A stretch of DNA of 57,468 nucleotides from DASZGL01 sp035938875 (GCA_035938875.1 DASZGL010000115.1:1-57468); one strand, 5' to 3'. Positions 18,421-26,792 are shown, counted from the stretch's first letter. A program made the numbers and translations. The notes: generated from the letters alone by a model not told the origin.

Positions 18421-18453
18421 GGCCGGGGATCGAGGCGTCGGTCCCCGCCGGCC
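18421..18453 (+). terminator. Imperfect hairpin after DUF4331 gene
   Basis: GGCCGG (18421-18426) pairs with CCGGCC (18448-18453), extended inward by GGGGA/TCCCC with a small bulge. It begins 19 nt after the DUF4331 stop. There is no U-tract, so terminator function is tentative. Confidence 0.35.
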
Positions 18454-18463
18454 ACCGGCGGAC

Positions 18464-18479
18464 GATCACTCAAGTGATC
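18464..18479. promoter_or_regulatory. 16-bp palindrome before the 102-residue protein gene
   Basis: GATCACT-CA-AGTGATC, perfect 7-bp arms with a 2-nt centre, ending 20 nt before ATG 18500 and just before its ribosome site. The size and symmetry suit a dimeric repressor operator. Confidence 0.35.
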
Positions 18480-18499
18480 ATCTCGGAGGAAACCAGTCG

Positions 18500-18808
18500 A
18501 TGAGTGAAGCCCCGCCGCAGCGCACACCAACGGGGAGTGTCGTGCTCGACATCGGCGACGGCGTCGGCGCGCTCGTCGTGTACGCGCCATCGTCGTGCTG
18601 GGGGCAGGAGATCGAGGTGAGCCGCGCAGACACGGCGGCGCGCATCCACACCGACGTCCTCGAGCGCTGCGTCGACGGCAGCAACCTCTTCGCCGCCGTC
18701 TTCGCATCGCTGCCCGAGGGCGATTACACCGTGTGGCGAGACGCGCTCACACCCGGTGCAGCGGTCACCGTGGGCAGCGGCCAGGTCGCCGAGCTCGACT
18801 GGCGCTGA
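18500..18808 (+). CDS. Conserved-looking hypothetical protein, 102 residues
   Basis: Soluble beta-rich-looking protein. Recognisable stretches are GALVVYAPSSCWGQEIEVSR, the RIHTDVLERC region and AVFASLPEGDYTVWRD. Together they resemble an immunoglobulin-like or transthyretin-like carrier fold (glycine, then a Tyr-Thr-Val-Trp strand). I recall similar proteins beside DUF4331-type genes but cannot name the family. A GGAGGA site lies 9 nt before ATG. It has no signal peptide or metal motif beyond two cysteines. Confidence 0.7.
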   Translation: MSEAPPQRTPTGSVVLDIGDGVGALVVYAPSSCWGQEIEVSRADTAARIHTDVLERCVDGSNLFAAVFASLPEGDYTVWRDALTPGAAVTVGSGQVAELDWR

Positions 18809-19080
18809 GAGCGCCTGGCTCGAGCTGACCTCCGCGAGAAGATCGAGCCAGGCCAGCATGGCCGACCCGCCGAGCGTCCCGACGAGCGCGCGCCAACGCA
18901 CATGCGTGCGATGCCGATGCGGGTGCGCGCTCGCGCTCGGTGTCGCAGCCGATGAGAAGGGGCGATCTCGCCAAGCCGGGATCATGCGGATGGTCGAGGC
19001 CTGTGGGCCGGGGCCTGCAACGGGTGACGCCGGGACTTGTCATATCGACAGAGGGGATCACTCGGTTCAATGAGGCGCCC

Positions 19081-20331
19081 ATGTCGCTGGTTGGGGGAGT
19101 TGGACGGCGGGGGATCGGCGCTGCCGTGGCCCTGGCGCTCGCCGCCACGGCCGCGCTGGCGATCAGTGCCGCCGCGGCGTCCCAGCTCAGCTCGGCGCAG
19201 GGCACAGCGGCGGGCGCAGACACCTGCACCCCGCGCCTCCTCGTTCTCTCCGCCTTCCCCGCAGAGCTCGACGCGCTGCTGGTCAAGGCGACCTTCAGCG
19301 ACAACCCGACCGTGGTCATCGACGGGCGCAGCTTCTATCTCGGCAAGCTGGCGGGCAACGACGTGGTCATGGCGCTCACCGGCATCGGCCCCGTCAACGC
19401 CAAGGCGACCACGCAGTCAGCACTGGCGCACTTCCGCTGCGGCGGCGTGTCGAGCATCACCGGCGTCGTCTTCTCCGGGGTCGCCGGCGGGCGCACGTTC
19501 ATCGGAGACGTGATCGTCCCGGCGCGCTGGACGCTGGACAACGGCGCCAGCTGGTACCACGTCGACGCGACCATGCTCCGGACAGCTGAACAGGTCGCCG
19601 ACAAGCGCGCGATGAAGCTCGAACAGGACGATCCAGTCGGCGACCCATCATGCGCCTGCAAGGACCCGGGATTGGTCACCGTGGCGCACATCAGTCACAC
19701 GCCCCAGATCATCCTCGGTGGCGATGGTCTGACCACCGACCCGGTAGCGGGTCGGGCGCTCTTCTGCGTCCCCTCAGGTGGCGACGTGTTCGGCTGCGAG
19801 CCGTGCCGCGCACCAACGCACGCGACCCCGGATGCTCAGCGGTTCGCCACCGGAGTTCTTCCCTTTGTCGACCCGAACTTCTTCCTCTCCGAAATTTCAT
19901 CGCCGCCGGCGTCGGGTACGACGTATGACGCTTCGGACGAGGAGACGGCAGCCGTCGCCGGCGTCGCAGCGCAGAACGGGACGCGGTTCATCGCCTTTCG
20001 CGCGGTCTCGGACGGACAGGGTGATCCGCTGAACCTTCCCGGGTTCCCCGCCCAGTTCTTCGTCTATCGCCAGCTGGCAGCGGACAACGCCGCGTCTGTC
20101 GCGGCGGCATTCCTCGATGCTTGGGCGAAGCGGGGTCACGTGGTGGCGGCAGCTGAGCAGGCCGGGGCCGTGCCTGCGGCGGCACCGTCGGGACAGCCCG
20201 GCGGCGCCGTCTTGACGGGGTCGCCGAACACCACGGCAGCGGCACCGGGGTTGCCACCGTTGCTCGCGCTCGCGGTGGTTGCCGTCGTGTGCGCGGCGGC
20301 CCGGCTGCGCAGGCGGCGACCCACGGGTTAG
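19081..20331 (+). CDS. Secreted, C-terminally anchored nucleoside phosphorylase-fold protein
   Basis: A 416-residue protein of the PNP/MTA-SAH-nucleosidase superfamily placed outside the cell. A signal peptide covers about residues 1-35. The fold's early motif LTGIGPVNAKATTQ and the FSGVAGG loop are visible. The family's C-terminal signature (EETAAVAGVAAQNG, then FIAFRAVSDG) is also present, with the Asp that protonates the base. A cysteine-containing insertion (SCACKDP, VFGCEPCRAP) is unusual. The tail is Pro/Gly-rich, then a transmembrane helix and RLRRRRPTG. Likely cleaves or transfers nucleosides at the surface. The start at 19081 begins the signal peptide; an earlier GTG-type start is not favoured. 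Confidence 0.8.
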   Translation: MSLVGGVGRRGIGAAVALALAATAALAISAAAASQLSSAQGTAAGADTCTPRLLVLSAFPAELDALLVKATFSDNPTVVIDGRSFYLGKLAGNDVVMALTGIGPVNAKATTQSALAHFRCGGVSSITGVVFSGVAGGRTFIGDVIVPARWTLDNGASWYHVDATMLRTAEQVADKRAMKLEQDDPVGDPSCACKDPGLVTVAHISHTPQIILGGDGLTTDPVAGRALFCVPSGGDVFGCEPCRAPTHATPDAQRFATGVLPFVDPNFFLSEISSPPASGTTYDASDEETAAVAGVAAQNGTRFIAFRAVSDGQGDPLNLPGFPAQFFVYRQLAADNAASVAAAFLDAWAKRGHVVAAAEQAGAVPAAAPSGQPGGAVLTGSPNTTAAAPGLPPLLALAVVAVVCAAARLRRRRPTG

Positions 20332-20459
20332 CTGTCACCAGGCTCCGCGCCGCCGCCGGAATCCTCCACGCAACGCCGCCACCCAGATGGCCCCACGCGG
20401 GGCGGTGGCGTGGCACACTGCCGCCGCCACCGCCGCAACAGCACAGGGGGTTCGAGCAG

Positions 20460-21143
20460 ATGGGCAAGGGATGGATCCGTTTGGCCGGAATCGCAGGCAT
20501 TCTCTTCGTCGTTCTCGTGGCCATTCCCGGGTTTGCCGCGGGTTCGCCGCCAGACCCCGCCGATCCCGCTGCGAAGTACCTGTCGTACTACCAGGATCAC
20601 CGCAGCGCGATCATCGCCGGAACCTTTCTCGCCGGCGCCGCGGACTTCTTCGTCGTCTTCTTCCTCGGCGGCCTGCTCAGTGCCCTGCGCCGCCTCGGCG
20701 GTTCCCCCTTGCTGCTCATCGCCGCACTGACGGCGCTGATCCTCACTGGCGCGCTCGCCACGACCGGCGGCGTCTTGACGACGGTCGCGGCGTTTCGAGT
20801 CGGCGAGGCACACCACGTCGACGCCGAGACGATCCGCCTGCTCGCCGATGGCTCGGCGATCTGCTTCACTCTGCTGGGATTCACGGTCGCAGCCTTCTTC
20901 GCAGCGACTGGGGTGATGATGGCGGCCACGCGCCTGTTCCCGAAATGGCTGTCGTGGGTCGCCGCGGTAGCTGCGCTGCTCGAGCTCGTCGGGACCGTTG
21001 CGGTGTTCTCCACGACCGGGACGTTCTCGCCGGGTGGTGCAGGCGGGCTTGTCTTCGGGTTGCTGCCGTTTGTTGTCTTCGTACTGGGGACCAGCATCGT
21101 CATGGTGTTGCGCGGTGACGCCATGGAGAGCGCGGCGGTCTGA
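20460..21143 (+). CDS. Six-helix membrane protein of unknown function
   Basis: A 227-residue integral membrane protein with a basic start (MGKGWIRLAG). Hydrophobic helices lie at about 8-27, 50-72, 80-105, 133-155, 162-180 and 190-215. The loop after helix 1 reads SPPDPADPAAKYLSYYQDHR. This overall layout resembles DUF4386-like membrane proteins, but I cannot confirm it. AGGGGG lies 11 nt upstream of the ATG. It follows the secreted nucleosidase gene after a 128-nt gap that holds no other gene. Confidence 0.7.
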   Translation: MGKGWIRLAGIAGILFVVLVAIPGFAAGSPPDPADPAAKYLSYYQDHRSAIIAGTFLAGAADFFVVFFLGGLLSALRRLGGSPLLLIAALTALILTGALATTGGVLTTVAAFRVGEAHHVDAETIRLLADGSAICFTLLGFTVAAFFAATGVMMAATRLFPKWLSWVAAVAALLELVGTVAVFSTTGTFSPGGAGGLVFGLLPFVVFVLGTSIVMVLRGDAMESAAV

Positions 21144-21247
21144 CAGGCACAGACGCGGACGCCTCCGGATCAGTGACCCTCACGAATCTGGACAACGTCA
21201 GCACCCAAGGGACTGAGTCGGGAAAGATCAGCTGGACCTGCTCCTGA
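21143..21247 (+). pseudogene. Possible remnant of a secreted-protein C-terminus
   Basis: In a frame different from the membrane protein gene, the 34 codons before TGA 21245-21247 read like a natural domain end. They include GSVTLTNLDNVSTQGTE and then GKISWTC, a motif common at the C-terminus of actinobacterial lipoproteins. There is no ATG; the nearest GTG (21173) leaves only 24 residues. The rest of the domain is not present upstream in any frame. It looks like a truncated gene left by a deletion at the 3' end of the preceding gene, next to a tRNA. Confidence 0.35.
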
Positions 21248-21286
21248 GAAGAGCATCGCGCTGCGCGGCACGGCTGCTGATCAGCG

Positions 21287-21359
21287 TACGCCTGGAGGGA
21301 CTTGAACCCCCGCTCCCGGCTCCGGAGGCCGGTGCTCTATCCAACTGAGCTACAGGCGC
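21287..21359 (-). tRNA. tRNA-Arg (anticodon CCG)
   Basis: A 73-nt cloverleaf can be drawn on the minus strand. The acceptor stem is GCGCCTG/CAGGCGT, the D arm GCTC...GAGC, and the anticodon stem CCGGC/GCCGG with loop CTCCGGA, giving anticodon CCG. The T arm is GGGGG-TTCAAGT-CCCTC with discriminator A. CCA is not encoded. Base pair 1-72 is G-U rather than G-C and the variable loop is only four bases (GAGC). It reads arginine codon CGG, consistent with the GC-rich coding style. Confidence 0.93.
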
Positions 21360-21402
21360 ACGCGAGCCGAGTATACGCCGGTGATCTCGAGCGCTCGAAC
21401 GC

Positions 21403-22227
21403 CTACCACCACTCGAAGGGCCGTCCGTCCCAGGGGTCGAGCAGCGGGTAGACAGGATCGCCGGCGAGCTCGCGCAGCCGTGCACTGAAGGCGGCGACCT
21501 CGTCGGCGTCGAGCAGCAGCGAGAGCTCTCGCCGCAGGGTGCGCCGGCGCGCCGCATCGTCGTGCAGCGAGCGCACCGCATCGGCGATAGCGTCGGGCAG
21601 CGCGGTGCCGCCGTATTCCAGTAGAACGGTGCGCTGCCGCGGGTAGGGCAGGAAGGTGAGCGCGTTGTCGATGCCGCGCAGGTCGGCGTCTTCGGTGACC
21701 AGCAGGTGTGCGCTCTTGCGGTCGGCGTTGTTGAGCAGCGCATCGAGTGCAGCCATCGCCTGCAAGCGCGGTTCGAGTGCGTCGCGTTCGCGCGCACTGA
21801 CCTCGCGGTCGCGTCCCTGTACGAAGTGTTGCACCGAGCCCGGCCCCACCGGGCCGTCGCGCACCACGGTCACCGGCACAAGTGCGAAACCCAGCGCGGA
21901 ATCGACGAGGTATGCGGCGAACTCGCGCAGGTAGAGCGTGCCGCTGGGGAAGTCCCACAGCGGACGCTCCCCGCGCAGTGGCTTGTAGACAGCGCGCAGG
22001 GGACGATCAATTGCGGTGGGATCCTCGGCGTCGAGCTCGAGGAGGAAGGTGGCGTTCGACGAGTAGACGATGCGGCCGATGTGGCTGACATCCGCGTTCG
22101 CCAGCAATCGCGCCAGCCCCGCGTCCTCGTCGCGAGCGCCCTCGCCGGCGGCGAGCGACGACGCTCTGGCGAAGCGCGCCTCGTCATCGAGCTCAGGGAC
22201 CTCGGCAGAGCGCTCACGGCCCTGCAC
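21403..22227 (-). CDS. SCO1664-family (PI 3/4-kinase-like) protein
   Basis: A 274-residue member of the actinobacterial SCO1664 family, distantly related to phosphatidylinositol 3/4-kinase-like folds. Diagnostic segments are IVYSSNATFLLEL, AVYKPLRGERPLWDFPSGTL, REFAAYLVDSALGF and VPVTVVRDGPVGPGSVQHFV. Then come the catalytic-loop-like ALLNNADRKSAHLL (N-A-D-R-K) and DNALTF. The VYKP lysine would bind ATP. The start is GTG 22227. In many actinobacteria the gene sits with DUF3090 and mshC, neither of which is here. Biochemical role unknown. Confidence 0.83.
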   Translation of the reverse strand: MQGRERSAEVPELDDEARFARASSLAAGEGARDEDAGLARLLANADVSHIGRIVYSSNATFLLELDAEDPTAIDRPLRAVYKPLRGERPLWDFPSGTLYLREFAAYLVDSALGFALVPVTVVRDGPVGPGSVQHFVQGRDREVSARERDALEPRLQAMAALDALLNNADRKSAHLLVTEDADLRGIDNALTFLPYPRQRTVLLEYGGTALPDAIADAVRSLHDDAARRRTLRRELSLLLDADEVAAFSARLRELAGDPVYPLLDPWDGRPFEWW

Positions 22228-22327
22228 GCGGCGGGCGAGGAGGCGGGCCGCACCTGCGGCGGGATCGAGGTGCGGCCGGTGCCGCGATGGCGTTCGCCTC
22301 GGTCTCCGTCCGGGGTTGCTCAGGGTC

Positions 22328-22723
22328 TCACCCGCCGCGGCGCAGGATCACCGAGGCGGTGATCACCGCCAGCAGCGTGGGAACGCCGAAGAGCAGGCCG
22401 CCGACGAGCATGCTCCTCCCCGACCCGCCACCGATGCCCAGCCAGGCAACCGCCGCCGCGAGCAACACGATCACCGCGGTGACCAGCGCCGAGCGCACTC
22501 TGTCGATCCGCCGTCGTGGTACTGGCGCCGCCGGCGGCGATTGCGTGCGTCGAATCACGGTGATGTGTGGCGTCGCGCTGTTCCACCGGACGCGGGCACG
22601 TCGGGGCACGTGGTCGCGGGGAAGATCGCTACGCTCCAGGTCGGCCCACCACGCAGGCGCATCCTTCTGGCGCCGCTGGTCGGGCGGGTTGCCGGGTGTG
22701 GAGCGGGTTACCTCGTCGGACAT
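22328..22723 (-). CDS. Small two-helix membrane protein
   Basis: A 131-residue protein with a cytoplasmic, Pro/Arg-rich N-terminal 75 residues (DAPAWWADLERSDLPRDHVP is the most distinctive part). A basic patch (RRRIDRVRSA) and two hydrophobic helices near the C-terminus (about 82-100 and 106-126) follow. The ATG at 22723 is preferred over a longer low-complexity extension. It is divergent from the glycosylase gene and possibly co-transcribed with the SCO1664-family gene downstream. Function unknown. Confidence 0.6.
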   Translation of the reverse strand: MSDEVTRSTPGNPPDQRRQKDAPAWWADLERSDLPRDHVPRRARVRWNSATPHITVIRRTQSPPAAPVPRRRIDRVRSALVTAVIVLLAAAVAWLGIGGGSGRSMLVGGLLFGVPTLLAVITASVILRRGG

Positions 22724-22802
22724 CCTGTTGCCGCGGGGGCTGAAGCGAGAACGGGGACCGCGCCGTAATCGGGACGTGGTGAGGAGGCGTGGCGGCACAG
22801 GG

Positions 22803-23480
22803 ATGATACGCCGGGGTGCTGTGGACGACGAGGCCGGCGCTGGTGCGGTTGGGCTGGCCCGCTTGATGGCCGAGCACCGCGCCTGCACCCGCTGCGCGGA
22901 CGCCGGCTTCATCCCGCAGGCGAGGCCGGTGTTCAGCGGGCGCTTCGGTCAGCGCATCATGCTCGTCGGTCAGGCGCCAGGCGTGGTCGAGCACGACATC
23001 ACCCGGCCGTTCGCCGGTCGGGCAGGCCGGCAGCTGGTGCGCTGGATGGTGCGCGCCGGCTTCGCCGATGAGGCCGACTTTCGCAATCGCGTGTACGTCA
23101 CCTCGACTACCACGTGCTTTCCCGGGCGCAGGCCGGACGGGAGTGGCGATCGACGTCCGACTCCGGCGGAGATCGATCTCTGCGCGCCCTGGTTGGACGG
23201 CGTGCGCCGGCTGCTTGCGCCGCGACTGATCATCCCTGTCGGTGGACTTGCCGCGTCGCGGTTCCTGCCCCGGGCGCGCCTCGCCGACCTGATCGGCAGA
23301 ACCCTGGCGCCGAGCGGCGTCGAGGTCGGCGATCCACACGGTGCTGAGCCGCCGCTGCTGCTGCCGCTGCCCCACCCGTCGGGGCAGAGCCGATGGCTCA
23401 ACGATCCCGCGCAGCAGGCGCTTCTCGCGACAGCGCTGGAGCGCCTGCGCAGCCTTGTCAACTGGGCCGAGGCGGTGTGA
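22803..23480 (+). CDS. Uracil-DNA glycosylase-superfamily protein
   Basis: A 225-residue member of the UDG superfamily, closest in layout to families 4/5. It has an N-terminal CTRCADAG cysteine pair, motif A (IMLVGQAPGVVEHD), the PFAGRAGRQLVRWM loop and VTSTTTCFPGR. The end motif PLPHPSGQSRW includes the His-Pro-Ser of motif B. Four cysteines could hold a [4Fe-4S] cluster, but their spacing is not textbook, so iron-sulfur binding is uncertain. It probably removes uracil or deaminated bases from DNA. The gene is divergent from the small membrane protein. Confidence 0.8.
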   Translation: MIRRGAVDDEAGAGAVGLARLMAEHRACTRCADAGFIPQARPVFSGRFGQRIMLVGQAPGVVEHDITRPFAGRAGRQLVRWMVRAGFADEADFRNRVYVTSTTTCFPGRRPDGSGDRRPTPAEIDLCAPWLDGVRRLLAPRLIIPVGGLAASRFLPRARLADLIGRTLAPSGVEVGDPHGAEPPLLLPLPHPSGQSRWLNDPAQQALLATALERLRSLVNWAEAV

Positions 23481-23571
23481 TCCGCAGCCCCGAACCCGGT
23501 CTGCGCGCTATGCTCGCGACCACGCCAACTTGGCAAAAACGCCCCCGCGTCTGGGGAATCCAGAAGGGACG

Positions 23572-24063
23572 ATGACCGAGACCACCGATCCCACGGAGGC
23601 GGGCGAGAGCGCGGTCGCGCTCCAGGTGAAGAACGCCGAGGAGATCCTCGAGCGCATCTTCACGCCCACGCCCAAGGCCAGCCCTGCCGAGCAGGCCGAG
23701 CGGGCGTTGCGACGTCCCCGACAGCTGGTCTACGTGGGCATGAGCAACCGCAACTTCTACTGGCGTGCCCACATCACCAAGTTCGTTCTCGACGAGGGCT
23801 ACGTGCCCATCTGTCCCTTCATGCTCTTTGACTACTACCTGCTGCACACCGTTCCCAAGGAGACGGTGCGCGAGGCCTTCAACAATCTCATCGTCCGTTG
23901 CGACCAGATGTGGGTGTTCGGCAACATGTCTCTCGGCGTGAAGGTGCAGGTCGGCATCGCCAAGCGGCTGCGCAAGCCGCTCAAGTTCTTCGACATCACC
24001 GACCTGCCCTATCGAGTGGTCAACGTTCCCGAAGCGCTGGTGCGCGAGGAGAAGCGCGACTAG
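23572..24063 (+). CDS. DUF4406/DUF7768-like (nucleoside deoxyribosyltransferase-fold) protein
   Basis: A 163-residue cytoplasmic protein. After an acidic 45-residue lead come QLVYVGMSNRNFYWRAHITKF, GYVPICPFMLFDYYLL and VRCDQMWVFGNMSLGVKVQV. This is the layout of the small Rossmann-like family related to nucleoside 2-deoxyribosyltransferases (a start-strand glycine loop, a D-x-x-W/L-V-F-G strand, then a helix). AGAAGGG precedes the ATG. A nucleotide-salvage or sensing role is possible. The gene converges on the helicase gene with 13 nt between stops. Confidence 0.7.
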   Translation: MTETTDPTEAGESAVALQVKNAEEILERIFTPTPKASPAEQAERALRRPRQLVYVGMSNRNFYWRAHITKFVLDEGYVPICPFMLFDYYLLHTVPKETVREAFNNLIVRCDQMWVFGNMSLGVKVQVGIAKRLRKPLKFFDITDLPYRVVNVPEALVREEKRD

Positions 24064-24076
24064 CGTTCCACTCGCG

Positions 24077-26500
24077 TCAGACCCGACGGATGAGGTCTCG
24101 CTCGAGACGCTCGCGTGTTGCCGCGACCAGGCCGTGCAGAGGTCGCCGGCGCACCGCCTGCTCCATCTGGCGGAGCATTGAGTACAGGTTCTTGACGGCT
24201 TTGACAACATCACCGAGGTCAGCGCCGGGCGGAGGCTCGATCTCGGCGAGGGGCACGCCGAGTGCCCAGTTGTAGGCGGCTTCGACGTAGTCGTGGGAGA
24301 GCGGCCGCAGGGTGTCGAGGCCGTGCTCGCGCTCGAGCCCGGCCAGGCTCGCATGCGCGGAGCGGAAGACGCGCCACGTCTGCTCGACGCGTTGCGTGGG
24401 AAAGTGGCGGCGGGCCGGCTGCCGCTCGCGTCCGCGGTCCTCGGCGACGAGCATGACGAGCGTCGCCGCCAGGTCTGCCGGCTCCATCTCCTCGAGCCAG
24501 CCCTCGTCGATGGCCCGCGCCACCAGCAGCGCACTCTCCCCATACAGTGTGGCGGCGAGGTCACCCAGCGCAGTGGGGCGGTCACGATCCAGGAAGCCGG
24601 ATTCGGTGAGCACCGCACGAAAGGCGCGGAACTCGCTGCGATAGCGGTGCCTGGCCTGACGCAGCTCGGCCTCGCCGCCGCGGAGCATGGTCTGCAGGTC
24701 GCGGATCTCCATATGGTTGGCGCGGTGGTCGCTGAAATACGGACAGCGGCGGCAGGGGCTGTCCTGCTCCTGGGCATGGAACGCCTTGACCTGGCGGCGC
24801 ATCGCCTCGAAGCGACCACCGACGTCGGTGCTCCGGCCTCCGTAACGGCCTCGCCTGCCGTCGCGCCAGTGATCCTTACGAGCGCGGCGCAGCTGCGCCT
24901 GGAGGCCGGCGATCTCAGCTCCGGCGTGAAGGTACTGGGTCAGCGTACGCTCCGTGCAGCGCACCTTCGGATGACGGAAAACCCGGGCACGCAGGTCGTC
25001 GAGGCGTTCGCGAAGGTTCTGCTCCTTGTGCACCCAGTGCTCGGCGCGCTGCACATTCTGGTATTGGCCGAAGCTGCGCTCGAGCAGGGTTTCCGACTCG
25101 GCGACGCTGTGCCGGCGCAGCAGGTTGAGTGTCATCGTGTACGTCGGTGCGAACTTGGAGACCACCGACATCTCGCCGCCCATGGCCGCGTCGTAGATGT
25201 CGCGAACGTCGACGTCGCTCTCCTTGAGGATCACCCCGTGACCCAGGGTGTCGATGCCGCGTCTGCCCGCCCGGCCCATCAGCTGCGTCAGCTCGGCGCT
25301 GGTCAGAGCGTGGAAGCCGGTGCCATCGAACTTGGTGAACGACGACACCACGCATGCTCGCGCCGGCATGTTGAGACCGAGCGACAGGGTCTCGGTGGCG
25401 AAAACGACCTTGATCAGGCCGGTGAGAAAGAGCCGTTCCACCGTCTCCTTGGCGTAGGGCAGCATCCCTGCGTGGTGCATGGCGACGCCGCGCCGTAGCG
25501 AGTCATGGGACAGAGCGTCGCGGACGACGCTGCGCTCATCGTCGTCGTCGACCGCCTGCAACCGCTGCTCGTAGAGCGCGTCGATGCGCGCCTTCTCGGC
25601 CGCGGTGGTCAGATCGGTGCCGTGCACCTCGCAACGCGCCAGGGCCTCGCGGCAACCCCGCCGCGAGAAGATGAAGTAGATGGCGGGGAGCATGTCGGCG
25701 CTGCGCAGTGCGTCGATGACATGGAAGAGATCGTTGTCGGGAGCGCGGTGTACCCACCGCGTCCGGGCATCGTGAATGGCCTCGTTCTGGGCCAGCTCCA
25801 GGGTGCGGCGGTCGGCGTTCCCCGCGCTGTCGAAGAGGGGATGTAGGCGATTGGCAATGGCCAGCCAGAGCTTCAGCTCCACAGGACGCTCGGTGCGCAC
25901 CACGGTGGCCACCTCGCCGCGCAGCCCGCTCATCCACGCGGCCACCTCATCAACGTTGCTGATGGTTGCCGAGAGCCCGATGAAGCGGATGTGCGGCGGC
26001 GCCTGGACGATGACCTCCTCCCACACCGTGCCCCGCGGGTAGTCGTCGATGTAGTGGATCTCGTCGAGGACCACGTCGCCGACGACATCGAGGCGCTGCG
26101 GCTCGTCGTAGATGACGTTGCGCAGGATCTCGGTGGTCATCACCACCACCGGTGCTGAGTCGTTGATGGTGTGCTCACCGGTGACCAGGCCGATGTTGCT
26201 CTCACCGTAGCGGTCGCAGAGGTCGTTGAACTTCTGGTTGCTCAGCGCCTTGAGCGGTGTGGTGTAGACGACGTGGCGGGGAACACCGTGCGGCCGGCGC
26301 AGCTCGTCGGGTGCGGCCAGTGTTCGCCAGATCACATACTCGGCCACAACAGTCTTGCCGCTGCTGGTCGGTGCGCTCACCAGCACACCGCGAGCCTGCT
26401 CCAGCTTCTCCAGCGCCTCGACCTGGAAGCTGTCCAGGCGGAAGGGCAGCGTTGCCTCGAAGGCGGCGACGGTGTCGGTGATGCGCGGTTGGACGCTCAT
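24077..26500 (-). CDS. helY: SKI2/Mtr4-like DExH helicase (HelY-type)
   Basis: An 807-residue superfamily 2 helicase. It has Walker A APTSSGKT (about residue 45), TTPLKALSNQKF, DEIH (about 147), SAT in LSATISN, and in the second RecA domain MHHAGMLPYAKE and QLMGRAGRRG. These are Ski2-like signatures. A C-terminal helical region includes a cysteine pair in CRRCPYFSDH (about 582), typical of mycobacterial HelY relatives. It likely unwinds RNA or DNA in RNA turnover or repair. The ATG overlaps the stop of the DUF503 gene (ATGA), so the two are co-translated. Earlier in-frame starts fall inside that gene. Confidence 0.9.
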   Translation of the reverse strand: MSVQPRITDTVAAFEATLPFRLDSFQVEALEKLEQARGVLVSAPTSSGKTVVAEYVIWRTLAAPDELRRPHGVPRHVVYTTPLKALSNQKFNDLCDRYGESNIGLVTGEHTINDSAPVVVMTTEILRNVIYDEPQRLDVVGDVVLDEIHYIDDYPRGTVWEEVIVQAPPHIRFIGLSATISNVDEVAAWMSGLRGEVATVVRTERPVELKLWLAIANRLHPLFDSAGNADRRTLELAQNEAIHDARTRWVHRAPDNDLFHVIDALRSADMLPAIYFIFSRRGCREALARCEVHGTDLTTAAEKARIDALYEQRLQAVDDDDERSVVRDALSHDSLRRGVAMHHAGMLPYAKETVERLFLTGLIKVVFATETLSLGLNMPARACVVSSFTKFDGTGFHALTSAELTQLMGRAGRRGIDTLGHGVILKESDVDVRDIYDAAMGGEMSVVSKFAPTYTMTLNLLRRHSVAESETLLERSFGQYQNVQRAEHWVHKEQNLRERLDDLRARVFRHPKVRCTERTLTQYLHAGAEIAGLQAQLRRARKDHWRDGRRGRYGGRSTDVGGRFEAMRRQVKAFHAQEQDSPCRRCPYFSDHRANHMEIRDLQTMLRGGEAELRQARHRYRSEFRAFRAVLTESGFLDRDRPTALGDLAATLYGESALLVARAIDEGWLEEMEPADLAATLVMLVAEDRGRERQPARRHFPTQRVEQTWRVFRSAHASLAGLEREHGLDTLRPLSHDYVEAAYNWALGVPLAEIEPPPGADLGDVVKAVKNLYSMLRQMEQAVRRRPLHGLVAATRERLERDLIRRV

Positions 26501-26784
26501 AGGTGGAGGAGTTCGAAATCCGACCGCGTGATCAGCGCGTCGGCTTCGTTCTCGAGATGGGAGAGCACCTTCTGACACATCTCGTCGGCGTGCCGCGAGT
26601 CGGCGCTGACGCAGGCGATGCCCAGCGTGGCCACCTGCCAGACATCCTGGTCGCCGACCTCGGCGACGGCGACGTTGAAGGTGTTGCGCAAGCGGCTCAC
26701 CATGGAGCGGACGACCTGGCGCTTGTCCTTGAGCGACTGGCTTTCGGGGACGTGGATGGTGACGCGCAGCGAGCCGATGACCAC
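26497..26784 (-). CDS. DUF503 (YlxP-like) protein
   Basis: A 95-residue cytoplasmic protein with the family's landmarks: VIGSLRVTIHVPESQSLKDKR, RSMVSRLRNTFNVAVAEV, and DVWQVATLGIACVSADSRHA. DUF503 genes often stand near ribosome-assembly or RNA genes such as rbfA and infB. The GTG start lies 8 nt after a -10-like box and has no ribosome site, suggesting a leaderless message. Its coupling to an RNA-helicase-type gene supports a role in RNA metabolism, by inference. Confidence 0.87.
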   Translation of the reverse strand: MVIGSLRVTIHVPESQSLKDKRQVVRSMVSRLRNTFNVAVAEVGDQDVWQVATLGIACVSADSRHADEMCQKVLSHLENEADALITRSDFELLHL

Positions 26785-26792
26785 TGCGGGCC

